Source: Verrucomicrobiales bacterium
GTDB taxonomy: Bacteria; Verrucomicrobiota; Verrucomicrobiia; Limisphaerales; SXTU01
Length of the DNA: 38,324 bases
Reading direction: 5' to 3'
Assembly: GCA_005791875.1 (NCBI GenBank)
Contig: SXTU01000210.1
Span: forward strand, 1-38,324
The position numbers were made by a program, and so were the translations under genes. Each line of letters opens with the position of its first letter. Position 1 is the first letter of the stretch. Positions 1 through 8,531 of the stretch are shown here, in pieces. Below the pieces are notes generated by a model. It was not told where the DNA came from. It saw nothing but the letters and a program-made list of their open reading frames with translations, and made no database searches.

Positions 1-1
1 C

Positions 2-538
2 CTCGACCTGCCGGAAGTTTCCCTCGTCGCCATCCTCGGCGCCGACACGGAAGGCTTCCTCCGCAGCGAGACCAGCCTCATCCAGACCGCTGGCCGCGCC
101 GCGCGTCACCTCAACGGCGAAGTCATCCTCTACGCCGACGTGAAGACGCAGAGCATCCAGCGCTTCCTCACCGTCTGCGAGTATCGGCGGAAGAAACAAG
201 TCGCCTACAACACCACTCACAGCATCACCCCACGCAGCGTCACGCGCGTGATGGAAGAAAGCCTTTCGTCGCAGAAGGAGTTGCGCGACGTCGCCACCGG
301 CATGCTCCACGAAGCTGCCGGCGACTTCGACGTGACCGAGACCATCCGCGAGTTGGAAGGCCAGATGATTGAAGCCTCGAACAACTTGGAGTTCGAGAAA
401 GCCGCGCTCTACCGCGACCAAATCAACGAGCTGAAGCGCATGGCCGGCGGCGAAGCCCCGACCCGCCAGGTGAGCTACGGCAAGAAACCCGCGAAGTCCC
501 GCAAGACCGGGAAGCCAACGTGGACGCCGCGCATCTGA
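2..538 (+). CDS. uvrB: UvrB, excinuclease ABC subunit B (C-terminal part)
   Basis: This is the C-terminal 178 residues of the DNA-damage-verification helicase of nucleotide excision repair, which works with UvrA and UvrC in the cytoplasm. The frame is open at the window edge, so the N-terminus lies outside. Visible are the family signature DLPEVSLVAILGAD near the start, helicase motif VI as QTAGRAAR, and the stretch after it (SIQRFLTVCEYRR, then NTTHSITP). The end carries a UVR motif (EGQMIEASNNLEFEKAALYRDQI), the coiled-coil hairpin that contacts UvrC. A basic tail closes the protein. The family assignment is secure. The more usual motif VI is QTIGRAAR, so the Ala here is a small deviation. 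Confidence 0.96.
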   Translation, partial: LDLPEVSLVAILGADTEGFLRSETSLIQTAGRAARHLNGEVILYADVKTQSIQRFLTVCEYRRKKQVAYNTTHSITPRSVTRVMEESLSSQKELRDVATGMLHEAAGDFDVTETIRELEGQMIEASNNLEFEKAALYRDQINELKRMAGGEAPTRQVSYGKKPAKSRKTGKPTWTPRI

Positions 539-574
539 GCCGAGACACCCTCAAGAATCACACCCGCCTCTTCC

Positions 575-607
575 CCCTCTCCCTTTCATCGGATGAAGGG
601 GAGAGGG
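575..607. repeat. Palindrome after uvrB, CCCTCTCCC...GGGGAGAGGG family
   Basis: Two 16-nt arms (575-590 and 592-607) pair at 15 of 16 positions and fold into a tight hairpin 37 nt after the uvrB stop. There is no T-run, so it is not a clear intrinsic terminator. A related shorter palindrome follows at 670-700. The whole 539-857 gap (319 nt) holds only these repeats; the small open frames across it look like chance. Similar C/G-rich palindromes recur at 16594-16721 and 29236-29407. Confidence 0.7.
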
Positions 608-857
608 TTGGGGTGAGGGGTTACGTGGTGCGCCGTTGGCAGCCCCACCCCTCATCCGGCCTGCGGCCACCTTCTCCCCTCCTCCGAGGAAGGGAGAAGG
701 CATGCGTCGTGGAATCCGGCTGGCATTCCCCCGATTACCTTCAGACGTTGGTAGAAGATGGCGTTCAGACTTCAGCCAACTTGTCTCCTCTTCGCGTCTT
801 TGCGTCCTTGCGCCTTTGCGTTGAAATCTGCTCCCGGTTCACGGCACGCTCACGGTT

Positions 858-1658
858 GTGACTGCCACTGGCAAACGCGTCCTCCGCTGGCTGGCGGTCC
901 CGTTCCTCCTTCTAACCGCCTGCGCGTGCCTATTCCTTAGCTCCTGCTCCACCGTCGAGCGCACGGTCTCCGCACCGCCGAAGGTCGAGGGCGCGACCTT
1001 CGTCGGCAACGCCGCCTGCGCCGACTGCCACACGAATTACACACGCTCCTTCGCCGCCAGCGCGCACGGGCGCTTCCACTCCGACAGCCCGCGACTCGCG
1101 GGGCAGACCGGCTGTGAGTCCTGTCACGGGCCGGGCAGCAAGCACGTCCAGACCGGCGGGTTGGGGCGCGACAAGTTCATCGTCAACCCGCGCAAGTCGC
1201 CGGAGACGTGCCTCGCCTGCCACGTCCAGACACACGCGGAGTTCCGGCTGCCGCATCATCACCAAGTCCTCGAAGGCAAACTTCACTGCGGCCAGTGCCA
1301 CGACGCCCACGGCTTCGACATCCACAAACCCAAGGGCGGCCTCGCGCTCTCGCGGCTGAACGAGACGTGCGCCAACTGCCATCGTGAGCAGAGCAAGCCG
1401 CATGTCTTCGGCCACGAGGCGTTGCGCGAGGGTTGCGTGGCTTGCCACACGCCGCACGGCTCGTTCACGCAGAAACTTTTGCACCAACGCGACGCAAATC
1501 TCTGCATCAAGTGCCACGCGCAGACGCAGACCACGACCGGCGACATCGTCTTCGGCAACACCTCGCACGGCGCGTTCATCAGCCGCGCGACCTGCTGGGC
1601 CGCCGGCTGCCACACGGCGGTGCATGGCTCGAACATTGACCCGAAGTTGAGATACTAA
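858..1658 (+). CDS. Octaheme c-type cytochrome lipoprotein, MtrA/DmsE-like
   Basis: A 266-residue multiheme cytochrome. The N-terminus is a hydrophobic signal with a lipobox (LSSC, Cys30), so the mature protein is probably lipid-anchored in the periplasm or at the outer membrane. Seven CxxCH haem sites are visible, starting at about residues 54, 86, 118, 144, 171, 193 and 216, plus an eighth site with wider spacing, CWAAGCH at 246-252. Several haems are followed by TPHG/DAHG-type segments, as in the DmsE/MtrA family of periplasmic electron carriers, which usually have ten haems. The start is GTG without an obvious ribosome-binding site. The next gene begins 12 nt after the stop and encodes a barrel-like protein, so the two probably form an electron conduit. 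The cytochrome call is certain; the conduit role is inferred. Confidence 0.88.
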   Translation: MTATGKRVLRWLAVPFLLLTACACLFLSSCSTVERTVSAPPKVEGATFVGNAACADCHTNYTRSFAASAHGRFHSDSPRLAGQTGCESCHGPGSKHVQTGGLGRDKFIVNPRKSPETCLACHVQTHAEFRLPHHHQVLEGKLHCGQCHDAHGFDIHKPKGGLALSRLNETCANCHREQSKPHVFGHEALREGCVACHTPHGSFTQKLLHQRDANLCIKCHAQTQTTTGDIVFGNTSHGAFISRATCWAAGCHTAVHGSNIDPKLRY

Positions 1659-1670
1659 CGGGGCATTCTC

Positions 1671-4085
1671 ATGGCGACAGCCACTTCAACACGCAGCACG
1701 CAACACGGAGCACGAGCGCGCGTGTGGCGTGTTGCGTGTGGCGTGCTCTGCGCAATCGCCGTCTTTGCAAGCGGGGCCGACTTGAGCAAGTTGCCGCCGC
1801 CTTCCCTCACTGCGATTGACTTCGTGAAGGACATCCAACCCATCCTCGAAAGCTCCTGCCTTCGCTGCCATGGCGCGGTGAAACCCAAGGGCGGATTCCG
1901 TCTCGACACGCGTGATGCTGCATTGCGCGGCGGGACGAGCGGGCCGGCCATCCTGCCGGGCCGCAGCGCGGAGAGCCGGTTGATTCACGCCGTCGCGCGG
2001 CTGGACGTGGACACGCAAATGCCGCCAGCGGGCAAGGGCGAGCCGCTCACCGCCGAGCAGGTCGGCAAGCTGCGCGCGTGGATTGACCAAGGCGTGAAGT
2101 GGGACGCGGACGCGTTCAGCCGCCAGCCGAAGATTGAGTTCTCCGTCGCGCCCGCGATTCGCGCGGTCTCGGTGAGCGGCAACGAGGCGAAGTTCCGCGA
2201 GCACACGGGGCTGCGCTCCGGCGTTTCCGGCGGTGCGGCGAGCTTTTCCTTGGAGCAGCAACTCGACTCGGACACGCGGTTCTCGCTGTCGGGGCGGGCG
2301 CTGCCGCACGACGAGGATTACGCGGTGAAGCTCTCGCTGGACCGGCGCGATGTCGGTTTTGTGCACGCGGAGTTCGAGCAATGGCGGCGCTACTACGACG
2401 ACACCGGCGGCAACTACGCACCGTTCGCCACGCCGAGTTTCCGGCTTGGCCGCGAGCTGTTCATGGACGGTGGGCACGCGGCCTTTGATGTGGGACTCAC
2501 CTTGCCCGACTGGCCGCGCGTGACGCTGGGTTACGAGTATCATTTCCGCGACGGCGTGCAGTCCACGTTGCACTGGGGCGACTCCACGCAAGGCGGCGTG
2601 ACAAAGAACATCTACCCGTCGCTGCGCTATGTGGATGAGCACACGCATATCCTCAAGCTCGACCTCGAACACGACTGGCGCGACACGCGCATCGAGAACA
2701 GCCTGCGCGTGGAATTCTACGACCTCAGCACGCGCAAGGAACAGGCATCGCCCGGGAGCGGAACTGCGGGCGCGACGATCACACCCGCATCCCTCGTGTT
2801 GGTGCGCGAGCAGGCCAGCCACTGGCAGGGGCAGAACGCGCTGCGGCTGGAACGCCAGTTGACCGACTGGCTGTTCGGCTCGGCAGGGCATCTTTACTCG
2901 CGGATGGAGGGCGATGCGGGCTTTCAGATGAACACCGTGACGGCGGCGGGCGTGCCGACGAACGGCGAGCAATGGTTCGCCAACCAAATCCTGCTGAAGC
3001 GAGAGTCGCACCTGTTTAGCGCATCGGCGTTGGCGGGTCCGTGGGAGCACCTGACGCTGTCCGGTGCGGTGCAGAGCGAGTGGACGCGGCAGACCGGCCT
3101 CGGCGACGAGAATCTCAGCATCGTTGTCTTCGGCCTTCCGTTTCCGGTGCCCATCGCGGTGAACTCACAGCTCGATGTGCGCTCGACGACAGAGCACTTC
3201 GCGCTGCGCTATGCGGGAGTGCCGCACACGGTGCTCTACGCGGAAGGCCGGTTTCAGCAGGAGACCCGGGGCGTCTTCGAGCAGCAGTCGGGCGGGGCTG
3301 CCTTCCTGCGTCGCACGGATGCGGATGTGAACGCGCGCGACCTGCGCGCGGGCTTTCACACATCGCCGTTATTGGGCATGTCGCTCTCCGGCAGCTATCG
3401 CCGCAACGAGAAACGCACGGACTACGCGAACTTGGAATACGTCCCGCCGGGCGGGCCGTATCCGGGCTTCCTGCGTCAGCGGGCCAGCTACGGCGACGAG
3501 GTGGACGCGCGGCTCTCGTGGCGGGCGGCGGCGTGGTGGAAGATGCAATTCGGCTACCGGATGGCTGCCACGGACTACGTGACGGCGACGGACGCTTTCC
3601 CCGGACTCCCCGCCGCGACTCCGGGCGGCGCGCTCTACTCCGCGAACCACGACGCGCATACCTTCAGCATGGGCCACACGCTCACGCCGTTCCGCCGCTG
3701 GATGCTCAACGCGAGCGCGAGCTACACGGACAGCCGGGCCAGCAGCGCGCAGAATGGTGTGGCCTCAGTCGTGCCGTGGCGGGGAGGCATCGTGAGCGTG
3801 CAGGGCGGTGCGACGTTCGCGTGGACGGCGACGACGGACTTGCGCGTGAGCCACGCGTGGTCGCGTGCGGACTACGCGCAGAACAACTTCGTGGGCGGGC
3901 TGCCGGCAGGATTGGAATACGACCAGCACAGCTTGCTCGCTGGCCTGACCACACGACTGAAGCGCGGGGCGACGGTGAACTTGCAATACGGTTTCAATCG
4001 CTACACGGAGCCGACCGGTGGCAACGGCTACGACTACACGGCGCACAGCATCCTCGGCACGCTGACGCTGAAGTGGCCGGAGTAA
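1671..4085 (+). CDS. Fusion of a PSCyt1 haem domain with an MtrB/PioB-like outer-membrane beta-barrel
   Basis: An 804-residue exported protein. After a signal-like N-terminus, residues about 47-145 form a planctomycete-type cytochrome c domain: CLRCH at 63-67, LDTRDAALRGG, and a distal Met in QMPP near 117. From about residue 150 to the end the sequence alternates polar and aromatic residues in many predicted strands with Gly/Asn/Asp turns (GYEYHFRDG, LNASASYTDS, NLQYGFNRYTEP) and finishes in a short strand-like LTLKWPE. No further CxxCH occurs. This is the pattern of the MtrB/PioB porin family that sheathes MtrA-type cytochromes. The upstream octaheme cytochrome, 12 nt away, supports that reading. 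The barrel assignment rests on composition and context, so another large barrel family remains possible. The fusion of haem domain and barrel is unusual. Confidence 0.75.
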   Translation: MATATSTRSTQHGARARVWRVACGVLCAIAVFASGADLSKLPPPSLTAIDFVKDIQPILESSCLRCHGAVKPKGGFRLDTRDAALRGGTSGPAILPGRSAESRLIHAVARLDVDTQMPPAGKGEPLTAEQVGKLRAWIDQGVKWDADAFSRQPKIEFSVAPAIRAVSVSGNEAKFREHTGLRSGVSGGAASFSLEQQLDSDTRFSLSGRALPHDEDYAVKLSLDRRDVGFVHAEFEQWRRYYDDTGGNYAPFATPSFRLGRELFMDGGHAAFDVGLTLPDWPRVTLGYEYHFRDGVQSTLHWGDSTQGGVTKNIYPSLRYVDEHTHILKLDLEHDWRDTRIENSLRVEFYDLSTRKEQASPGSGTAGATITPASLVLVREQASHWQGQNALRLERQLTDWLFGSAGHLYSRMEGDAGFQMNTVTAAGVPTNGEQWFANQILLKRESHLFSASALAGPWEHLTLSGAVQSEWTRQTGLGDENLSIVVFGLPFPVPIAVNSQLDVRSTTEHFALRYAGVPHTVLYAEGRFQQETRGVFEQQSGGAAFLRRTDADVNARDLRAGFHTSPLLGMSLSGSYRRNEKRTDYANLEYVPPGGPYPGFLRQRASYGDEVDARLSWRAAAWWKMQFGYRMAATDYVTATDAFPGLPAATPGGALYSANHDAHTFSMGHTLTPFRRWMLNASASYTDSRASSAQNGVASVVPWRGGIVSVQGGATFAWTATTDLRVSHAWSRADYAQNNFVGGLPAGLEYDQHSLLAGLTTRLKRGATVNLQYGFNRYTEPTGGNGYDYTAHSILGTLTLKWPE

Positions 4086-4097
4086 GATTCGGGCGGC

Positions 4098-4159
4098 AGC
4101 AGCCGACGTGAGGAGGCTCCATCCGACGAAACAGTTGGAGCCTCCTCACGTCGGCTGCT
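4098..4159. repeat. Perfect 23-bp inverted repeat, core CCTCACGTCGGCTGCT
   Basis: Arms 4098-4120 and 4137-4159 are exact reverse complements separated by 16 nt. The right arm contains two of the three bases of the stop codon of the minus-strand glycosyltransferase. The repeat sits between two convergent genes and may end transcription in both directions, although it lacks a T-run. A diverged copy with the same TCCTCACGTCG core is at 36401-36491. Confidence 0.8.
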
Positions 4160-5075
4160 ACCGAGGGAGGAGCAAATTCCTCAACACCGTGAACGTCGTC
4201 TCCGGCGAGAGGTGCCCGAGGCCATCGGAGTTGCGCAACACGCGGAAGGCAGGGCTGCGCGGGTGCCAGATGGCTTCGTTGGACTCGGCCCAGAGCGCAA
4301 GGCCCGGGAGGCCGACGGCGGCGGCGAGGTGCGTGATGCCGGAGTCGTGGCCGATGAAACCTAGGCAGGAACGGAGAGCGTTCGCCAGTTCTGGGAGCGG
4401 TTGACCTTGTGCGATACGGACGCGGGAGGAGGGCAGGGGAGCCGCGAGTTCGGCGAGGCGATTGCCTTCCGCCTCGCCGCCGACGAGCAGAACGTTCCAT
4501 TCCGTGCCGGACATCACGTGCGCCAGGAACTTGGCCCAGTGCGGCTGCGGCCAGTTCTTCTTCTCGCTGCCGCTGCCGGGGTGGACGGCGAGCACGGACG
4601 CCATGAGCGGGGCCGTCTTGAGGCTCAGGCGCGGCACGGGGTCGGCATCGAAGATCGCCAGGCGCTCGAGGGGCTTCAGCAGAACTGAGGTGGCGTGGAC
4701 GGGCTTGGTCTCGTCCGGGCGGTGCGGGCCTTGGATGAACTGCGCCTTGCTGCAAGCCTTCACGTTCTCCGCGAAGAAGCCGTCGGGATCATAGAGGTAG
4801 GAAACGATGATGTGGAACCCGGCGAAGTAGTGGCCCGTCGCGTCATCGAGGTCGCCCATGTCGGTGAAAAAACTGGCGAGCGCGCGAGCTTCGACGGGGC
4901 GCACCGCGTCCGCGAGGCCGCCGTGCAACGCGATCGAGGCGATGTGCGGGTAGCCGAGGACTTCGAGATGCGAGTCAGGAAACTGCCGCCGCAACGCCGC
5001 GAGCACCGGGAGAGTCAGGACGAAGTCCCCGATGGCTCCCCCACGGATGACGAGGATTTTGCCTTTGGAGCGCAC
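4158..5075 (-). CDS. Glycosyltransferase family 9 protein (heptosyltransferase-like)
   Basis: A 305-residue cytoplasmic enzyme of the ADP-heptose:LPS heptosyltransferase type, which adds sugars to lipopolysaccharide core or related glycans. The N-terminal Rossmann domain begins ILVIRGGAIGDFVLTLPVL, the usual GT9 opening with the acceptor-side GD motif. The C-terminal donor domain has HPGSGSEKKNWP (about residue 195) and GHDSGITHLAAAVGLP (about residue 252), both hallmarks of the family. The start is GTG. The gene stands alone on the minus strand, convergent with the barrel gene, and its stop lies in a long palindrome. The sugar donor cannot be told from the sequence. Confidence 0.88.
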   Translation of the reverse strand: MRSKGKILVIRGGAIGDFVLTLPVLAALRRQFPDSHLEVLGYPHIASIALHGGLADAVRPVEARALASFFTDMGDLDDATGHYFAGFHIIVSYLYDPDGFFAENVKACSKAQFIQGPHRPDETKPVHATSVLLKPLERLAIFDADPVPRLSLKTAPLMASVLAVHPGSGSEKKNWPQPHWAKFLAHVMSGTEWNVLLVGGEAEGNRLAELAAPLPSSRVRIAQGQPLPELANALRSCLGFIGHDSGITHLAAAVGLPGLALWAESNEAIWHPRSPAFRVLRNSDGLGHLSPETTFTVLRNLLLPR

Positions 5076-5135
5076 GCGAAAGACTTACCCAAGCGCGCGA
5101 ACGAAGTCGAATCCGCACTCTGGTAAACTACCAAC

Positions 5136-5219
5136 CTGTAGCGGCGGTCTGTGACCGCCGAGTGGTGTATCCTTGCCGATGGGTTGCCGCAGCTCGGCGC
5201 TCACAGAGCGCCGCTACAG
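5136..5219. repeat. 25-bp inverted repeat, core CTGTAGCGGCG
   Basis: Arms 5136-5160 and 5195-5219 match at 23 of 25 positions as reverse complements. The two mismatched columns compensate within each arm, so each arm also forms its own small GCGG hairpin. It lies between the divergent side of the GT9 gene and the 3' end of the WD40 gene. The rest of 5076-5342 shows no gene. Confidence 0.75.
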
Positions 5220-5342
5220 CCGCGCTGCGGGTGGACTGCTCGGAGCCTTCTCGAACTGCTGCTACCCACGGACGGCGATTGCAAACCGCCGACACGGTGT
5301 ATCGCCGGTAGCCGCGCGCAGCGACGGCCCCACCTTGCGCTT

Positions 5343-8300
5343 TTACTTCGCCACCGCTGCCGTTTTTTGCGGTTCAGGCGTAGGAGCCTTGGGTGGCTCG
5401 AAGGTGGCGATGCTGGTGCCGGTTGCCCCGTTCCAGACGCGGAGGACGCCGTCCTGGCCACCAGCGATGACTACCTTGCCATCAGGCGTGGCGGCTGCGG
5501 AATACATGAAGTCGGTCGCACCTGCGAAGGTGCGGGCGTCGCCGCCGCCTTCGTTGATGAGGCGGACCTTGCCATCGCCGCCAGTGGCGATGAACTGGTC
5601 GCCCACGCCGACGTGGTTGATGGAGGTGGCTTCCTTCGCGAAGCCCTGGATGGTCCGCACGACCTCGCCGGTGACGAGGCTCCAGATTTTCACCGCGTTG
5701 TCCGCGCCCGCGCTGGCGATGATGCGGCCGTCGCGCTTGAGCGTGACGCCAAGCACCTGGTGCGTGTGGCCCTCGAAAGACTTAACGAGTTTTGTGTCCG
5801 CCACGGTCCATGCCTTCACAAAGCGGTCTGCCGCGCCGCTGACGAGCAGCTTGCCGTCGCCGGAGAAGTCCACGCTCGACACGGTGTCGCTGTGCGCGCC
5901 CTTGAACTCCTTCACCAGCGCGCCGGTCACCGCGTCCCAAAGCTTCAGTTCGCCGCTGCGGGAGGGTTCGCCGCTGCCGGTGGCGAGAGTCTTGCCGTCG
6001 GGGCTGAAGGCCAGCGTGTTCACGCGGCCTGTGATTGGTGAGGCGGTGGTGGCCGAGCCGATGGTGCGGACGAGCTTCCACTCGCTCTGCGCGTCCCAGA
6101 CGATGGTCTTGCTGTCACTGCCGGCGGAAGTCACCGCGCCGCCGGCGAACGCCACGGCCTTCACCGCGCCGGTGTGGCCCTTGTAATTCTCCACGCCGCT
6201 GCCGTCCGCCGCGCTCCAAGTGCGAACGACGCCGTCCTCGCCAGCCGTGATCACGAGCTTGCCGTCTGCGGAGAAGGCCAGGGCACGAATCATCTTCTCG
6301 TCCGCAACTTGTGTCTTCTTCACGTCAGCAGTGGTGGTCTCGACTTTCTTCTGTGAGGTCTCAGCATCGGCGAGGGCGGTCTTGGTCTTGGCCACGTCTT
6401 CGACGGCGCGCTTCGCATCGGTGACGGCGCGCTTGGCGGCGTCCTCTGCGTCGGTGTATTTGCGGACCTCGGTCGTCGCGTCGGTGAACTTCTTGTTCTC
6501 GGCGGTGAACTTGTCGGTGGCTTCCTTGAGCTTCGCATTCAGCTCGGTGAGCGTCTTGTCGGCGGCGGCCTTCGCCTCGGCGGTCGCCTTGGCTTTCGCA
6601 GCGGCTTCGGTGGAAGTCTTCTCGGCTGCGGGCTTGCCGGCGGCGTCTGCTTTGGCAAGCGCCTCGGCGGCGGTCTTGGCAGCGGCGTCTGCGTCGGTGG
6701 CGGCTTTGTCGGCGGTTTCCTTGGCGTCCATGGCCTTCTTCTGCGGGGCCTCGGCTTCCATCTTGGCCTTCTCGGCAGCGGTCTTGGCGGTGGTGGCCTC
6801 GGCGAGCTTTTTCACATTCTCGACGTGCGGCTTCTCCAGCTTCACGCGCTCTTCCTCGGCCTTCTTGGAGGCGTCGTCAGCCTTCTTCTGATCGTCTTCG
6901 GCCTTCTTCTGCGCGGCTTTTTGGTAAGTCACTTCGTTGTTCGCGAAGGTCAGGTCGCGGCCTACGGCGGCGACACGGTCGGAGACGTAGCGGTCGCCGC
7001 GAATTTCGCCGAGCGCCTTGCCATCGGCAGCGTTCCAAAGTTTCGCGGCGATGTTCGTGAGGCCGAGGCTGGCGAAGGTCTTGCCATCCGGGCTGACGGC
7101 GAGTGCGGCGGTGGGGGCGCTGCCAGCAACAGTGCGAACGGCGCTGCCATTCTCAGCGTTCAACACGCGCACGATTCCGTCGGGGCCGCTGGCGAGGAGC
7201 TGCGTGGGAGGCAGCGTGGCGAGGATGGAAACTGCGGCGGCACTGGCGATGACCGCGCCCGACTCGACTTTGCCGCCGGCGGCTTCGGGGAGTTTCCAAG
7301 TCAGGATGTTCTTGTCGCCATGCGCGGTGGCGATGCGTTTGCCATCAGGTAGAATGGCGGCGGAGACAACGTCATTCGTCGCGGTGACTTCCGCGAACAG
7401 CGAACCGTCAGCCACGGTCCAGACGCGCGCCGACTTGTCTCCGCCGGACACTAGGCGTTCGGAGTTGGTGGAGAAGCTCAGGGACTTCACCGCGCTGGTG
7501 TGGCCGGAGAGCGTCTTGCCGGGCGCGAAGTTCGGAAGGCTCCAGAGCTTGATGTCGTTGCCTGCGACGGACGCGAGCCACTTGCCGTCGGGGCTGGTGG
7601 CGAGCAGTTCCGCCGCGCCGGGGAGCGTCTGCTTTTGCGCAGCAGCAGGGCGTTGCCAGAGCTTCACCTCGCGGTAGCTGCCGGACGCGAGCGTGTTCCC
7701 GTCCGGGCTGAACGCGAGCGCGTAGGTCATGTCGCGATGCGCGACGCCGGGGCGCGCGTAGGTCTTGTCCGCGAGCAGCGCGGGGTCCGTGAGGCGGCCG
7801 ATGGCCGTGGCCGTGGGGACGTGGAAGAGATGAATCTGGTTCGCGCGACCAGCGGCGGCGAACTGGCCGTCCTCGGTGAGCGCTACGGCGTAGACGGGAT
7901 TCAAGCCCGGCGGCAGCGGTTGCCAGACGATGGGCCCCGCGCCCTTCACCTCGCCTGTCGCGCCCTGGTCAATCCACAGCTTGAGCAGCGCGAGTTCGTC
8001 AGGGTTGAGATTCTTCGCGCCGGACTTGTTGCCAGCGGGCGGCATCGCCGGCTTGCCCATGTGGGCTGCCAGGCGGAAGAGGGAACTGCTCTCGGCCTTT
8101 TTGGGCTGGACGATTTTGCCGGTGTCGCCGCCCTTGGCGATGGTCTGCGGACTCTCGAGGTTCACCCCGTCCTCGCCCTTCTGCGAGTTGTGGCAGGAGA
8201 GGCAATTGCGCCGCAGGATCGGGAGAATTTCCTTCTCGAAATCCACCTTGGAGGAGCGCTTGGACTTGGCGACAGGGAGCGGCCCCTTCTTGGAATCCTC

Positions 8301-8393
8301 CTTGGGTGCCTCGGCAGCGGGGGCGAGAAAAGGAGCGGCGAAAAGGCCGGCGGTCAGGAGCGAGAGAGCGCGGTGCGAGTGGAAATGTTGCAT
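5343..8393 (-). CDS. Secreted PSCyt1 haem / WD40 propeller protein with internal coiled coil
   Basis: A 1016-residue exported protein. A signal peptide (about residues 1-27) precedes a planctomycete-type cytochrome c domain with CLSCH at 64-68 and a distal Met in AMPPAG. Two blocks of WD40 repeats follow, about residues 155-480 and 700-1000, seen as recurring SPDGKTLASG, VKLWD-like and SGAADRFVKAW motifs. Between them, about residues 490-697, lies a 200-residue Ala/Lys/Glu/Asp-rich stretch with heptad character, almost certainly a long coiled coil. Such haem-WD40 proteins are common in Planctomycetes and Verrucomicrobia, often near DUF1501/DUF1549 genes, but none are adjacent here. Its substrate or partner is unknown. 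A role as a periplasmic redox scaffold is inferred. Confidence 0.9.
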   Translation of the reverse strand: MQHFHSHRALSLLTAGLFAAPFLAPAAEAPKEDSKKGPLPVAKSKRSSKVDFEKEILPILRRNCLSCHNSQKGEDGVNLESPQTIAKGGDTGKIVQPKKAESSSLFRLAAHMGKPAMPPAGNKSGAKNLNPDELALLKLWIDQGATGEVKGAGPIVWQPLPPGLNPVYAVALTEDGQFAAAGRANQIHLFHVPTATAIGRLTDPALLADKTYARPGVAHRDMTYALAFSPDGNTLASGSYREVKLWQRPAAAQKQTLPGAAELLATSPDGKWLASVAGNDIKLWSLPNFAPGKTLSGHTSAVKSLSFSTNSERLVSGGDKSARVWTVADGSLFAEVTATNDVVSAAILPDGKRIATAHGDKNILTWKLPEAAGGKVESGAVIASAAAVSILATLPPTQLLASGPDGIVRVLNAENGSAVRTVAGSAPTAALAVSPDGKTFASLGLTNIAAKLWNAADGKALGEIRGDRYVSDRVAAVGRDLTFANNEVTYQKAAQKKAEDDQKKADDASKKAEEERVKLEKPHVENVKKLAEATTAKTAAEKAKMEAEAPQKKAMDAKETADKAATDADAAAKTAAEALAKADAAGKPAAEKTSTEAAAKAKATAEAKAAADKTLTELNAKLKEATDKFTAENKKFTDATTEVRKYTDAEDAAKRAVTDAKRAVEDVAKTKTALADAETSQKKVETTTADVKKTQVADEKMIRALAFSADGKLVITAGEDGVVRTWSAADGSGVENYKGHTGAVKAVAFAGGAVTSAGSDSKTIVWDAQSEWKLVRTIGSATTASPITGRVNTLAFSPDGKTLATGSGEPSRSGELKLWDAVTGALVKEFKGAHSDTVSSVDFSGDGKLLVSGAADRFVKAWTVADTKLVKSFEGHTHQVLGVTLKRDGRIIASAGADNAVKIWSLVTGEVVRTIQGFAKEATSINHVGVGDQFIATGGDGKVRLINEGGGDARTFAGATDFMYSAAATPDGKVVIAGGQDGVLRVWNGATGTSIATFEPPKAPTPEPQKTAAVAK

Positions 8394-8531
8394 ATAAATC
8401 TGGTTGCAGAGGGCAGACGCGACGTGCGCGGGGAGTGTTCAGGAAGATTCGGTTCTCACTGCGGTGTGCGCGCGCCCGTTGGCATTTCGCACGGAACCGG
8501 TCGCCGCAGAACCACTCAGCGAAGGCGCGGT

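Noticed and set aside
539-857. Short frames in the gap after uvrB
   Set aside because: They run through palindromic repeats and have no coding character.
1686-3050. 454-codon minus-strand frame opposite the barrel gene
   Set aside because: Arg/Val-rich antisense shadow without domain signal.
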